A DNA stretch of 64,000 bases, from contig NZ_FMZS01000009.1 in the NCBI RefSeq assembly GCF_900101265.1, forward strand, positions 248,001-312,000, read 5' to 3'. The position numbers were made by a program, and so were the translations under genes. The notes under the pieces were generated by a model. The model saw only the letters and a list, made by a program, of their open reading frames with translations, made no database searches and had not been told where the DNA came from. This document shows, one piece after another, positions 17,080 to 26,966 of the stretch. The DNA comes from Massilia sp. PDC64. Lineage in GTDB: Bacteria > Pseudomonadota > Gammaproteobacteria > Burkholderiales > Burkholderiaceae_D. The stretch's first letter is position 1, and the number at the start of each line of letters is the position of its first letter.

Positions 17080-20000
17080 TTACGCCACGTTCGCGACGGT
17101 GGTGGCGACGGTCGTCGCCGCGGTGCCCGACGCGAGACGGTCCGGGCTCGAACCTTCCGACAGCGACCACACGGCCAGCATCGCCTGCTCCAGGTCCGTC
17201 GGCTGGACGTAGCCGGCCGACAGGCCCATCGCCGCCGTCAGCTCGCGCACGGCCGACTGCATGTCGCCCGTGGCGCGGCTCGCCGTCAGCACTTCCGTCA
17301 GCAGGCGCTGCTGCGTGCGGCGCAGGGCCTGCAGCGCGTAGTTGCGCAGCTGTTCCTGCGACTTTCTGGTGGCCGGCAGCTTGAGGCCGCGCTCCAGCGT
17401 GTCGATGCCGGCCTGCTCGCGCAGCATCATGCCGACGCGCAGGAACTCGGCCAGCGACATGCCTTGCGGACGCTGGACGGAGACGGCCGCGAACAGGAAC
17501 GCGGCCAACGATTCGACCGTGTCGACGGCCTTCCAGGCCTGCACGAACGACGACGACAGGCCGGCGTGGCTGTCCGCTTCCGACTTGGCCGGCATCAGCT
17601 GGCGCAGTTGCTCCGGCTGGGCGAACAGGTTCGACAGCTCTTCCATGCCGCCGGCACCGGCCTGCTCGGCCGGCAGCGACAGCACGCCTTCGATCACGGT
17701 GCGCAGCATCACGCGGGTGCGGGCGTCGACGGTCTGCGACACGTCGCGCGGCACGACCAGCGCGTCATGGTCCAGCGCCTCGAACACGGGCGCCAGGTGC
17801 AGCGCGGCCCAGGCCTGGCCCCACGCCTTCACGACTTCGGCATCGTCGATGCGGTGTTCCAGCGCCAGGTCGCGCAGCATCAGCGGACCGCAACGGTTGA
17901 CGGATTCGTTGGCCAGCACGGTCGCGAGGATCGCATTGGCCAGTGGGTGCGCCAGCGGATCGCGCGTGGCGACCAGCTGCGCCGGGAAGTACGGGCGCAG
18001 GATGGTCTCGGCCCACGGCTGTTCCGTCAGCGGCAGCGCGGCGAGGATGCGCTTGAAGCGGTTCTTGACGTTGGCGACGACGACGGCCAGTTCCGGCGTC
18101 GTCAGGCCCAGGCCGAGGGCCTTGCGGCGCTGCAGTTCCGTCTCGCTCGGCAGTTGTTCCAGCTCGCGCGACACGGCGCCTTCCGCCTCCAGGCTCGCGA
18201 TCAGGGCGGCATAGCCGTCGACGACGGCGCTGTTCGACTGCGCCTGCGCCTCGCGCACCAGCAGGTGGGTCTGCAGCGTGTTGTCGCGCAGGACCAGCTT
18301 CTCGATATCGCCCGTCATTTCCGTCAGCAGGCGGTTGCGCTCGCCCTCGTCCAGCTGGCCCGCGTTGACTTCCGTGTCGAGCCAGATCTTGACGTTGACT
18401 TCGTGGTCGGAGCAGTCCACGCCGGCCGAGTTGTCGATCGCATCCGTGAAGATGCGGCCGCCGGCCAGCGCGAATTCGATACGGCCGGCCTGCGTCGCAC
18501 CCAGGTTGCCGCCTTCCGCCACCACCTTCACGCGCAGCTCGTTGCCGTTGACGCGGATGTTGTCGTTGGCGCGGTCCTTCACCTGCGCGTGGGTCTCGGT
18601 CGACGCCTTGATGTAGGTGCCGATGCCGCCGTTGTAGAACAGGTCGACCGGTGCCAGCAGGATGCGGTGCATCAGCTCCTCGGGCGTCAGCGACGTTTCT
18701 TCGATGTCGAGCGCGGCGCGCACTTGCGGCGACAGCTCGATGTGGCGTGCGGTGCGCGGATACACGCCGCCGCCCTCCGAGATCAGTTCCTTGTTGTAGT
18801 CGTCCCACGAGGAACGCGGCAGCGCGAACATGCGCTTGCGCTCGTTGAACGACACGACGACGTCCGGATTCGGGTCGAGGAAGATGTGGCGGTGGTCGAA
18901 TGCCGCGACGAGCTTCAGCTGGCGCGACAGCAGCACGCCGTTGCCGAACACGTCGCCCGACATGTCGCCCACGCCGACCATCGTCACCGGGGTCGTGTTC
19001 ATGTCGTGGCCCATCTCGTAGAAGTGGCGCTTGACCGCTTCGAACGCGCCCTTCGCGGTGATGCCCATCTTCTTGTGGTCGTAGCCGTTCGAGCCGCCCG
19101 ACGCGAACGCGTCGCCCAGCCAGAAGCCGCGCGAGACGGCGATGCTGTTGGCGATGTCGGAGAACGTCGCGGTGCCCTTGTCGGCGGCCACCACGAGGTA
19201 CGGGTCGTCCTGGTCGTAGCGCACGGTATCCGCCGGCGGCACGATCTCGCCGCGCACGCGGTTGTCCGTCACTTCCAGCAGGCTCGCGATGAACAGGCGG
19301 TAGACGGCTTCGCCTTCGGCCGCCACGACGTCGCGCGCCGCATCCTTCGGCATCTGCTTGCAGACGAAGCCGCCCTTCGAGCCGGCCGGCACGATGACGG
19401 CGTTCTTGACCATCTGCGCCTTCACGAGGCCCAGCACTTCGGTGCGGTAGTCTTCCATGCGGTCCGACCAGCGCAGGCCGCCGCGGGCGACCGGGCCGCC
19501 GCGCAGGTGCACGCCTTCGAAGCGGCGCGAGAACACGTAGATCTCGCGGAACGGACGCGGTTCCGGCACGAGCGCCAGGTGGCTCGTGTCGAACTTGAAG
19601 ATGATTTTCTCGCCGTCGTTTTGATAGTAATTGGTGCGTACCGTCGCCATCACGAGGTCGATCAGCGCGGCCATGATTTCTTCGGTGTCGGCGTGGTTGA
19701 CCTTGGACAGGCCGGCCTTCAGCGCGGCCAGTTTCGCATCGCCCTCGGCGCGTTCTTCGGCCGAGCGTTTCGGATCGAAGCGCAGTTCGAAGCCTTCCAC
19801 CAGTTCCTTGACGAGGTTCGCGCGCGGGCGCAGCGTCTCGGCCATGTAGCGGGTCGAGAACTTGCTTCCGGCCTGGCGCCAGTAGCTGATGTAGGCGCGC
19901 ACGAGCTGCACTTCGCGCATCGACAGGCCGCCTTCGATGGTGAGGCCGTTCAGGCGACCATCCTCGGCTTCGTCGTTGAACAGCGCGGCGAACAGCTCGC

Positions 20001-21837
20001 CCGCGACCTCCGCGACGCCCGGCTTCGCCAGCTTGGCGGCGGAATCCGCGTCGACGATCAGGCCCGTGATGTAGCGGCGGGTGCCGTCGGCCGTGTCGAT
20101 CCAGAAGCTCTGTTCGCGGTCGATGGCGACGCCGGCGTTCTGCAGTGCCGGCAGGATGCGCGACAGCGACGGCATCGAGTTCGTCGAGTACAGGCGCAGC
20201 GACGTGACGCCCGCTTCATCCGTCTCGATGCGCACCGAGACGTGGCCCTGCTGGCCGTTCGCGATGATGGCGCTCACGTCGCGGAAGGCGATTTCCGGCG
20301 CCGTCGCGGCCACGTAGTTCACGGGCAGCGTGGGCAGGATCTTGCGCAGTGCGTTGCGCGTCGGGACGTCTTCCACCGTGTCGGTCAGCGCCGTGTAGCG
20401 GTCGTGCCAGCCGTCCAGCACGGACAGCAGCGGTTTCTGGATGTCGGATTCCAGGTCGAGCGGATAGCGCGCGGCCTGGGCGATCAGGTAGACGCGGGCC
20501 AGCGGGCCGTCGGCGACGAGGGTCTGCGTGCGCACGTCGACGGCGCCCGAGCTGTCCTTCAACGCCTGCGCCAGCGCGGCCACGACGGCGGCGCTGTAGC
20601 GCTCGCGCGGCAGGTAGACGAGGACGTTCAGGTGGCGCTGGTACACGTCGCGGCGGGCGAACACTTTCGCGCGCGGCTGCTTGTACAGCGACACGACGGA
20701 GCTGCACACCTGGGCGAGCCAGTCCGGATCCGCTTCCAGCGCTTCCGTGCGCGGCAGCGATTCGAGGATCTCGAGGAATTTCTCGGCGCGGAAGCCTTCC
20801 TGGCGCACGCCGGCGATGGACAGCACCTTCGCCACGCGGCCGCGCGCGAACGGCAGGCGCGCCAGCGGCGTCGACGTGGCGGCGCGGGTGAACAGGCCGA
20901 CGAAGCAGTGTTCGCCGATGGTATTGCCCTGCGTGTCGGTGTCGCGCACGCCGATGAAGTCCAGCGGCTGGTCGCGGTGCAAGGTGCCGGCCACGTCGGC
21001 CTTCACGATAGACAGCGTCTCGTCGCGCTTTGACAGGATCTCGTAGTCGCCCGGGATGTTCTTCAGGCAGGTGCCGTAGACGGGATGCGACGTATCCTGC
21101 AGCACGCCGATGCGGCTCGGGATGTCGCGTTCCAGTTCGCGCACGCCCGGCTTCACGAAGTAATACGCGTAGCCGAACGGCTCGAAGCCTTCGTTCTTGG
21201 CCCATTCGAGGAATGCGGCCACTTCCTGGCCGGACGGCGTACCTTGCGCAGCGGCTGCTGCAGCGACGGCGGTCATGCGGTCGGCCATCGCGACGGCGTC
21301 GCGGTGCACGATGGCGGCGTCGCGCGCCACCATCTGGATGCGTTCGATGAGTTGGGACAGTTCGTCCTGCGGCAGGTCTTCCGCCAGCAGGCACAGGACA
21401 TACGATTCCAGCGGCGCGCCGGTCTCGCCGACGGCGACCACGCGGCCGGCGTCGTCGCGGCGCACGGGCAGCACGGCATTCATGACGCCCGACGCGACGA
21501 CGCGCTGGCGGCGCAGCGCCATCACGAACGAGTCCACGAGGTAGGGCATGTCCTCGTTCAGGATCAGCAGGGCGGTCGACATGCCGCAGCGCCCGTCCGT
21601 ATAGCGCATCTGCGCGATCTGGCAGCCATCGGTCGTGCGCTGCGCCACCTGGGCGAAGGCATCCCACAGGATGGCCGCGAGGTTGCGGGGATCGATGCCG
21701 GCGAGGTCGTCCTCGTCCAGGGCGCCGATCCAGGCACCGATCAGCGCGCCCACCGTGTCGGAGGCGTTGGCCGGCTTGTTCTCATTGACCAACGCGAGGG
21801 TTTGCGTGCGCAGATCGTGAGGCATGTCTTTGTTCAT
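17080..21837 (-). CDS. gdhB: NAD-specific glutamate dehydrogenase, large (about 180 kDa) type
   Basis: The 1585-residue enzyme deaminates glutamate to 2-oxoglutarate with NAD. It is the L_180 class seen in Pseudomonas and Caulobacter: a long regulatory N-terminus with ACT-like segments, a catalytic core with ARGGLRWSDRMEDYRTEVLG and VPAGSKGGFVCKQ (active-site lysines), and a long C-terminal helical part. ATG 21837 is chosen because GGAG lies 10 bases upstream; an in-frame TTG at 21852 is less likely. It lies between astB and astE in the arginine operon. In Pseudomonas aeruginosa the homologue is arginine-induced through ArgR but is encoded elsewhere, so this placement is notable. Confidence 0.95.
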   Translation of the reverse strand: MNKDMPHDLRTQTLALVNENKPANASDTVGALIGAWIGALDEDDLAGIDPRNLAAILWDAFAQVAQRTTDGCQIAQMRYTDGRCGMSTALLILNEDMPYLVDSFVMALRRQRVVASGVMNAVLPVRRDDAGRVVAVGETGAPLESYVLCLLAEDLPQDELSQLIERIQMVARDAAIVHRDAVAMADRMTAVAAAAAAQGTPSGQEVAAFLEWAKNEGFEPFGYAYYFVKPGVRELERDIPSRIGVLQDTSHPVYGTCLKNIPGDYEILSKRDETLSIVKADVAGTLHRDQPLDFIGVRDTDTQGNTIGEHCFVGLFTRAATSTPLARLPFARGRVAKVLSIAGVRQEGFRAEKFLEILESLPRTEALEADPDWLAQVCSSVVSLYKQPRAKVFARRDVYQRHLNVLVYLPRERYSAAVVAALAQALKDSSGAVDVRTQTLVADGPLARVYLIAQAARYPLDLESDIQKPLLSVLDGWHDRYTALTDTVEDVPTRNALRKILPTLPVNYVAATAPEIAFRDVSAIIANGQQGHVSVRIETDEAGVTSLRLYSTNSMPSLSRILPALQNAGVAIDREQSFWIDTADGTRRYITGLIVDADSAAKLAKPGVAEVAGELFAALFNDEAEDGRLNGLTIEGGLSMREVQLVRAYISYWRQAGSKFSTRYMAETLRPRANLVKELVEGFELRFDPKRSAEERAEGDAKLAALKAGLSKVNHADTEEIMAALIDLVMATVRTNYYQNDGEKIIFKFDTSHLALVPEPRPFREIYVFSRRFEGVHLRGGPVARGGLRWSDRMEDYRTEVLGLVKAQMVKNAVIVPAGSKGGFVCKQMPKDAARDVVAAEGEAVYRLFIASLLEVTDNRVRGEIVPPADTVRYDQDDPYLVVAADKGTATFSDIANSIAVSRGFWLGDAFASGGSNGYDHKKMGITAKGAFEAVKRHFYEMGHDMNTTPVTMVGVGDMSGDVFGNGVLLSRQLKLVAAFDHRHIFLDPNPDVVVSFNERKRMFALPRSSWDDYNKELISEGGGVYPRTARHIELSPQVRAALDIEETSLTPEELMHRILLAPVDLFYNGGIGTYIKASTETHAQVKDRANDNIRVNGNELRVKVVAEGGNLGATQAGRIEFALAGGRIFTDAIDNSAGVDCSDHEVNVKIWLDTEVNAGQLDEGERNRLLTEMTGDIEKLVLRDNTLQTHLLVREAQAQSNSAVVDGYAALIASLEAEGAVSRELEQLPSETELQRRKALGLGLTTPELAVVVANVKNRFKRILAALPLTEQPWAETILRPYFPAQLVATRDPLAHPLANAILATVLANESVNRCGPLMLRDLALEHRIDDAEVVKAWGQAWAALHLAPVFEALDHDALVVPRDVSQTVDARTRVMLRTVIEGVLSLPAEQAGAGGMEELSNLFAQPEQLRQLMPAKSEADSHAGLSSSFVQAWKAVDTVESLAAFLFAAVSVQRPQGMSLAEFLRVGMMLREQAGIDTLERGLKLPATRKSQEQLRNYALQALRRTQQRLLTEVLTASRATGDMQSAVRELTAAMGLSAGYVQPTDLEQAMLAVWSLSEGSSPDRLASGTAATTVATTVANVA

Positions 21838-21974
21838 GTTTAGCTTCTCCAAAAGCTGGTTGTTGCGCCGGGTTCGGCGCGGCTTGTGGCCACATGTTCC
21901 CGGCTGGTACGGACAGGGTTGTCCCGTCCAAATTCGTGCTTCCTGTCTCCGGAAACTATCTATTCGCTATTAAA

Positions 21975-23318
21975 TCATGAAAGGTCGTAAAGACCGGGCA
22001 AGCCCAGGAGACGTTCCAGGTCTTCCAGCGCGGCCGCGCACTCGATGGCCAGCTGCGGATCGGCCAGGTCCTTCGGCTCCACGCGGTCGCGGTAATGACG
22101 CTCGACCCACGACACGAGGCGCGCATACAGGTCTTCCGTCATCAGCACGTCCTGGTGCATCGCGGCCGCTTCCTCGTCCGTGAGCACGACGCGCAGGCGC
22201 AGGCACGCGGGGCCGCCGCCGTTGCGCATGCTCTGGCGCAGGTCGAATTCGATCAACTCGTCGATCGGGCCACCGCTCGCGACGAGCTGCTCGAGGTAGC
22301 GGGCGACGGTCGCCGTCTCGCGGCATTCGTGCGGGACGACGAGCGCCATGCCGCCGTCCGGTTTCGACAACAGCTGGCTGTTGAACAAATAGCTGGCGAC
22401 GGCGTCGGCGACGGGGACGACGCCCGTATCCACGCGCACGGCGCGCAGATCGGTGCCGGTGACGCCCAGCGCGCGGCGCAGCTGCTCCAGCGTCGCGGCT
22501 TCGTCGGCGAACGCCTGCTCGTGGTAGAACAGCACGTTGCCGTTGCCGACCGCGATCACGTCGTTGTGAAACACGCCCTGGTCGATCACGTCCGGATTCT
22601 GCGACGCGAACACGGTGCGCGCGGCATCCAGGCCATGCAGGCGGGCGATGGCCTGCGACGCTTCCAGCGTCTGGCGGGCCGGGTATTTTTTCGGCGCGGG
22701 CGCGGACGGGTCGAACTCGACGCGGCCGTACACGAAGAATTCGACGCCGGACGCCCCGTGGGCGCTGGCGAAGCGCGTGTGGTTGGCGGCGCCCTCGTCG
22801 CCGAACGCGGGCGTCGACGGCAGCGGATCGTGCACGACGAAGCGGTCCGGGTTCGCGAACAGGGCGCGCAGGGTGCGCGTGGCCTGCACGTGTTCTTCCG
22901 CGCGGTGCAGTTTATTGTTCAGGTTCGCCGCCGTGAAGTGCACGCGGCCGTCCGCCGTGTCGGCCGACGGGCTGACGGTGGCGGCGTTCGCCGTCCACAT
23001 CGGCGACGCGGAGTACGCGCACGCGAGGATCACCGGCGATTCGCGGTAGGCCTGCGCCAGCACGTCGGCATCCGTGCCGGAAAAGCCGAGGCGGCGCAGC
23101 AGGCGGAAGTTCGGCCGCGCCTGCGGCGGCAACAGGCCTTGCGCGAAGCCGCGCGCGGCCAGCGCGCGCATCTTGGCGAGGCCCTGCAATGCGGCCTGGC
23201 GCGGGTTCGACGCGCTCCTCACGTTATTGAACGAGGCGACGTTGCCGAACGACAGGCCGGCGTAGTTGTGCGACGGGCCCACGAGGCCGTCGAAGTTGAA
23301 TTCGCGTGCGTTGCGCAT
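21975..23318 (-). CDS. astB: N-succinylarginine dihydrolase
   Basis: The 447-residue enzyme converts succinylarginine to succinylornithine, CO2 and ammonia. The family start MRNAREFNFDGLVGPSHNYAG and the catalytic-Cys motif RNGGGPACLRLRV are present, with FHNDVIAVGNGNVLFYHE around the catalytic His. Full length. The start is 5 bases behind the astD stop. A 137-base gap separates it from the glutamate dehydrogenase gene, the longest gap within the operon. Confidence 0.96.
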   Translation of the reverse strand: MRNAREFNFDGLVGPSHNYAGLSFGNVASFNNVRSASNPRQAALQGLAKMRALAARGFAQGLLPPQARPNFRLLRRLGFSGTDADVLAQAYRESPVILACAYSASPMWTANAATVSPSADTADGRVHFTAANLNNKLHRAEEHVQATRTLRALFANPDRFVVHDPLPSTPAFGDEGAANHTRFASAHGASGVEFFVYGRVEFDPSAPAPKKYPARQTLEASQAIARLHGLDAARTVFASQNPDVIDQGVFHNDVIAVGNGNVLFYHEQAFADEAATLEQLRRALGVTGTDLRAVRVDTGVVPVADAVASYLFNSQLLSKPDGGMALVVPHECRETATVARYLEQLVASGGPIDELIEFDLRQSMRNGGGPACLRLRVVLTDEEAAAMHQDVLMTEDLYARLVSWVERHYRDRVEPKDLADPQLAIECAAALEDLERLLGLPGLYDLS

Positions 23319-23323
23319 ATCGT

Positions 23324-24808
23324 TCAGAAGGTGAGGCCGGGCGACAGCTTGGCCGGCATTTCCAGTTCGGAGGTTTCGATCGAGGCGACCGGGTACGCGC
23401 AGTAATCGGCCGCGTAATAGGCGCTCGGACGATGGTTGCCGGACTTGCCCACGCCGCCGAACGGCGCGGAGCTGGCGGCGCCCGTCGTCGGACGATTCCA
23501 GTTGACGACACCGGCACGGGCCTTGACCGCGAAGCGCTTCCACAGGTCTTCCGACGGCGACAGGAGTGCCGCCGCGAGGCCGAATTCCGTGGCGTTGGCG
23601 GCCGCGATGGCCTGGTCGAAATCGGCCACGCGGATCACCTGCAGCAGCGGTCCGAACCACTCTTCGTCCGGAATGCCCTTCGCCTCCGTCACGTCGACGA
23701 TGCCCGCCGTGACGAAGCCCGCGTTCGGATCGAGCTGGCGCATGCGCAGCAGGACCTTGCCGCCCTGCGCTTCCATCATCTCCTGCGCCTGCACGAGGCG
23801 CTTGGCCACGGCGGCCGAGACGACGGGACCCATGAACGGCTGCGGGTCCGCATTCGACGGGCCCACGGCCAGCTTGCTGGCCACGTCCACGAGGCGGTCG
23901 ATGAACGCCTGTCCCTGCGGTCCGTCCTGCACGATCAGGCGGCGCGCGCACGTGCAGCGCTGGCCGGCCGAGATGAACGCGGACATCACGGCGTGGTGCA
24001 CGGCCGCGTCGATGTTATTGACGTCCCAGACGACGAGCGGGTTGTTGCCGCCCATTTCCAGCGCCAGCATCTTGCCCGGCTGGCCGCCGAACTGTTTATG
24101 CAGCGCGACACCCGTCTGGCTGCTGCCGGTGAACAGGATGCCGTCCACGTCCGGATGCTGCGACAGCGCGACACCGGTCGCGCGGCCGCCGTTCACGAGG
24201 TTCAGCACGCCCTTGGGCAGGCCGGCCTGTTCCCACAGCTGCACCGTGCGCACGGCCGTGCGCGGCGCGTATTCGCTCGGCTTGAACACGAGCGTGTTCC
24301 CCGCGATCAGCGCAGGCACGATGTGGCCGTTCGGCAGGTGGCCGGGGAAGTTATAGGGACCGAACACGCCGAACACGCCGTGCGGACGGTGGCGCAGCAC
24401 GGCATTGCCGTCGGCGACCTTCGCGGCCGTCTCGCCCGTGCGCGCGGCATGCGACTGCACGGAGATGTCGACCTTGTTCGCCATCGTCGTCACTTCCGTG
24501 CGGGCTTCCCACAGCGGCTTGCCCACTTCCTCGGCGATGATCGCGGCCAGTTCCTCGTTGTGTTCCTTGAGCAGGTCGCGGAAGCGCTGGCAGATGGCGA
24601 TGCGCTCATCGAGCGGCGTGAGCGCCCAGTCTTCGAACGCGGCACGCGCGGCCTTCACGGCGCGGTCGACGTCTTCCGCCGTGGATTCGTTGCTGGTCCA
24701 GGTCTGGCGGCCGGTGGACGGGTCGATCGTCGCGAGCAGCGGACCGGAGCCGGGCAGCCATTCGCCGCCGATGTAGTTGGCGCAGTTAGAGCTCAATTCT
24801 TTAGCCAT
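23324..24808 (-). CDS. astD: Succinylglutamate-semialdehyde dehydrogenase
   Basis: The 494-residue NAD-dependent aldehyde dehydrogenase oxidises succinylglutamate semialdehyde. The nucleotide-binding GVFGPYNFPGHLPNGH, the catalytic Glu in LALEMGGNNPLV and the catalytic Cys in SAGQRCTCARRL are present. Its first codons overlap the last eight bases of the upstream astA gene, so translation is coupled. Assignment to astD rests on this operon position as well as on the family sequence (MAKELSSNCANYIGGEW). Confidence 0.96.
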   Translation of the reverse strand: MAKELSSNCANYIGGEWLPGSGPLLATIDPSTGRQTWTSNESTAEDVDRAVKAARAAFEDWALTPLDERIAICQRFRDLLKEHNEELAAIIAEEVGKPLWEARTEVTTMANKVDISVQSHAARTGETAAKVADGNAVLRHRPHGVFGVFGPYNFPGHLPNGHIVPALIAGNTLVFKPSEYAPRTAVRTVQLWEQAGLPKGVLNLVNGGRATGVALSQHPDVDGILFTGSSQTGVALHKQFGGQPGKMLALEMGGNNPLVVWDVNNIDAAVHHAVMSAFISAGQRCTCARRLIVQDGPQGQAFIDRLVDVASKLAVGPSNADPQPFMGPVVSAAVAKRLVQAQEMMEAQGGKVLLRMRQLDPNAGFVTAGIVDVTEAKGIPDEEWFGPLLQVIRVADFDQAIAAANATEFGLAAALLSPSEDLWKRFAVKARAGVVNWNRPTTGAASSAPFGGVGKSGNHRPSAYYAADYCAYPVASIETSELEMPAKLSPGLTF

Positions 24809-25832
24809 TGTTTTTCCTTACGTTGAGGGCCAGCGAGCGAATTGGGTCACCCGGCTGGCAATGCAGCAACTGGAGTTCGCGCACGGATAGCGCGACCTTG
24901 CGGCCGCCGTCGCAGGCCTGGGTAAGGACCATGCGAAAATCGTCGAGCTTCGTGTTGGAGACGAGCGTCACTTCGCACTCGCCTTCCGGTTGACCTTCCT
25001 CAGCCGTCGTCAGCACGCTGTCGCGCACGGCGCGCAGCTCGGCCACGCGGCCCTGCAGCACGGGGCCCGCGTCGAAGATGTCGACGTAGCCTTCGTAGTG
25101 CATGCCTTCCTGTTCCAGCAGTTTGCGCGCGGGGAGCGTGGAGCGGTGCACCTGGCCGATCACGGCCTGCGCGTCTTCCGGCAGGTACGCGACGTACAGC
25201 GGCTGGCGCGGCATCAGTTCGGCGATGAACGATTTCTTGCCGAGTGCCGTGAGGCCGTCGACGTGGTTGAAATCCATCTTGAAGAAGTGGCGGCCGAGGC
25301 CCTCGTAGAACGGCGACGTGCCGTCCTCCGCCTGGTAGCCGCGCATCTCGGCGATGATCTTTTCCGTGAACAGGTGCTGGAACTGCGCGATGAACAGGAA
25401 GCGGCTCTTGGACAGCCACTTGCCGTTGTAGCCCGTGCGGTATTCGGGCATCAGGAACAGCGAGCACAGTTCGGTGGAACCGGTCAGGTCGTTGGACAGG
25501 TACAGCGTGTCCATGCGCGTGAACACGCCCAGCTCGCGGCTGGAGTGCACCAGCGTGCCGATGCGGTAGTTATAAAACGGCTCCGTGAGGCCGACGGCGG
25601 CCTTGATGGCGCACACGCCGGCCAGGCGGCCGTTGGACGTGTCTTCCATCACGAACATGTAGTCGCGTTCTTCGGGCGGGATCGTCTGCGCGAACGATGC
25701 CACCGCGGTCTCGACGCGCTCGCCCAGCATGGCGCGGTCCGGCTTCAGCGTGGTCATGCCGCTGCCGACCTGGCGCGCCATCTCGATCAGCGGATCGATG
25801 TCGTTCAGGGTGATTGCGCGGATTACGAGCAT
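24801..25832 (-). CDS. astA: Arginine N-succinyltransferase, beta-type subunit
   Basis: The 343-residue protein belongs to the AstA/AruG family and transfers succinyl from succinyl-CoA to arginine, the first committed step. Family motifs include MLVIRAITLNDIDPLIEMA, the central LFLMPEYRTGYNG and FYEGLGRHFFKMDFNHVDGL. The next gene upstream is a paralogue, matching the two-subunit AruF/AruG enzyme of Pseudomonas rather than the single AstA of enterics. It overlaps astD by eight bases. Confidence 0.94.
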   Translation of the reverse strand: MLVIRAITLNDIDPLIEMARQVGSGMTTLKPDRAMLGERVETAVASFAQTIPPEERDYMFVMEDTSNGRLAGVCAIKAAVGLTEPFYNYRIGTLVHSSRELGVFTRMDTLYLSNDLTGSTELCSLFLMPEYRTGYNGKWLSKSRFLFIAQFQHLFTEKIIAEMRGYQAEDGTSPFYEGLGRHFFKMDFNHVDGLTALGKKSFIAELMPRQPLYVAYLPEDAQAVIGQVHRSTLPARKLLEQEGMHYEGYVDIFDAGPVLQGRVAELRAVRDSVLTTAEEGQPEGECEVTLVSNTKLDDFRMVLTQACDGGRKVALSVRELQLLHCQPGDPIRSLALNVRKNNG

Positions 25833-25849
25833 GGGTTCCTCATGGTTGA

Positions 25850-26890
25850 TCAGATGCGCACGCAGATGACGCTGTCGCCGGCCGCGACGCCCAGCGCCTC
25901 GCGCGCCGCGGGCGGCAGGCAGATGGCTTCCGCGCTTTCGGCCGGGTCGCACGGCAGCACGATCGCGCGGAACTTGCGCTCGTTGCTGGCCACCGCGTAC
26001 GTCACCATCGCGGCCTTGCCGCCGCGCGTGGGTGGTTGCAGTTCCGCGTTCGCGACGCGGCGCACCATGGAGCCCGAGAACGAACGCAGGCCGTGCTTGT
26101 GCGCCTGCAGGATCGGGCCGCCGTCGAAGATGTCGATGTATTCGTCGGCCTCGAAGCCCTCTTCCGTCAGCAGGTCGAACGCGAGCTGGCCGCTCGGGTG
26201 GATCTGGCCCATCACGGCCTGCGCGGGACCGGGCAGCAGCGGCACGTACACGGGGTAGTGCGGCATCAGCTCGACGATCAGGGTGCGGTTACGGGCACCG
26301 CCGATCGTGCGCTCCGCATCGAGGAAATCCATCTTGAAGAACTTGCGGCCCAGCGCGTCCCAGAACGGCGACTGGCCGTGTTCGTCGGTGACGCCGGCCA
26401 GCGGCACGAAGAAGCGGTCGCCGAAGCGGTGCGGCGCCAGCACGGCATACAGCAGGCGGGCACGCGACAGCAATGCGGCTTCGCGGCCGGCCGTGTCGCG
26501 GTGGCGGATGTAGAAGCCGGACAGCTGCGAATACGCCGTCAGCTCCGAGCACAGCGTCAGCGCGTGCACGCTGTGGCTGATGTTCAGGTCGCGCGAGACC
26601 TGCTGGATCACGTCGTTACGAAACGCGAAATAGGTGCCGTTCGAGCCGGCCGACGCGTGGATCGCGGCGGTGCCGACCAGCTCGCGGCTGTCGACGTCTT
26701 CGAGCACGAACAGGTAGGACTCTTCGCTGGGGATGTCGACGTGGGCGGCGAACGACGCCACGGATCGCTCCACGAACGCGGCGATTTTCTCGCGCGTGCG
26801 CGGCAGGGTGTGCACTCCCGGCGTGGACGCGGCAAGCAGCGTCTCGAGGGCGCCGACATCCGCTGGTTCTACCGGACGAACTACGTACAT
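25850..26890 (-). CDS. aruF: Arginine/ornithine succinyltransferase, alpha-type subunit
   Basis: The 346-residue protein is a paralogue of the following gene product, with MYVVRPVEPADVGALETLL at the start and FWDALGRKFFKMDFLDAERT in the middle. It corresponds to the alpha subunit (AruF) of the heteromeric enzyme. ATG 26890 begins the family-conserved sequence; the frame continues to 26947 but that part lacks similarity. The 17-base gap to the beta-subunit gene indicates cotranscription. Confidence 0.92.
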   Translation of the reverse strand: MYVVRPVEPADVGALETLLAASTPGVHTLPRTREKIAAFVERSVASFAAHVDIPSEESYLFVLEDVDSRELVGTAAIHASAGSNGTYFAFRNDVIQQVSRDLNISHSVHALTLCSELTAYSQLSGFYIRHRDTAGREAALLSRARLLYAVLAPHRFGDRFFVPLAGVTDEHGQSPFWDALGRKFFKMDFLDAERTIGGARNRTLIVELMPHYPVYVPLLPGPAQAVMGQIHPSGQLAFDLLTEEGFEADEYIDIFDGGPILQAHKHGLRSFSGSMVRRVANAELQPPTRGGKAAMVTYAVASNERKFRAIVLPCDPAESAEAICLPPAAREALGVAAGDSVICVRI

Positions 26891-26966
26891 GGATTCTCCC
26901 GACAAAGGCATCGAACGAACGGAGCCGGCCGGGCGGGGGTGCCCCACCCTGGCCGGGAAATGCAGC

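Noticed and set aside
16009..21033. A 1674-residue open frame on the plus strand
   Set aside because: It is the antisense of astE and the NAD-glutamate dehydrogenase; Arg/His/Gln-rich composition without any domain is typical of a shadow frame in GC-rich DNA.
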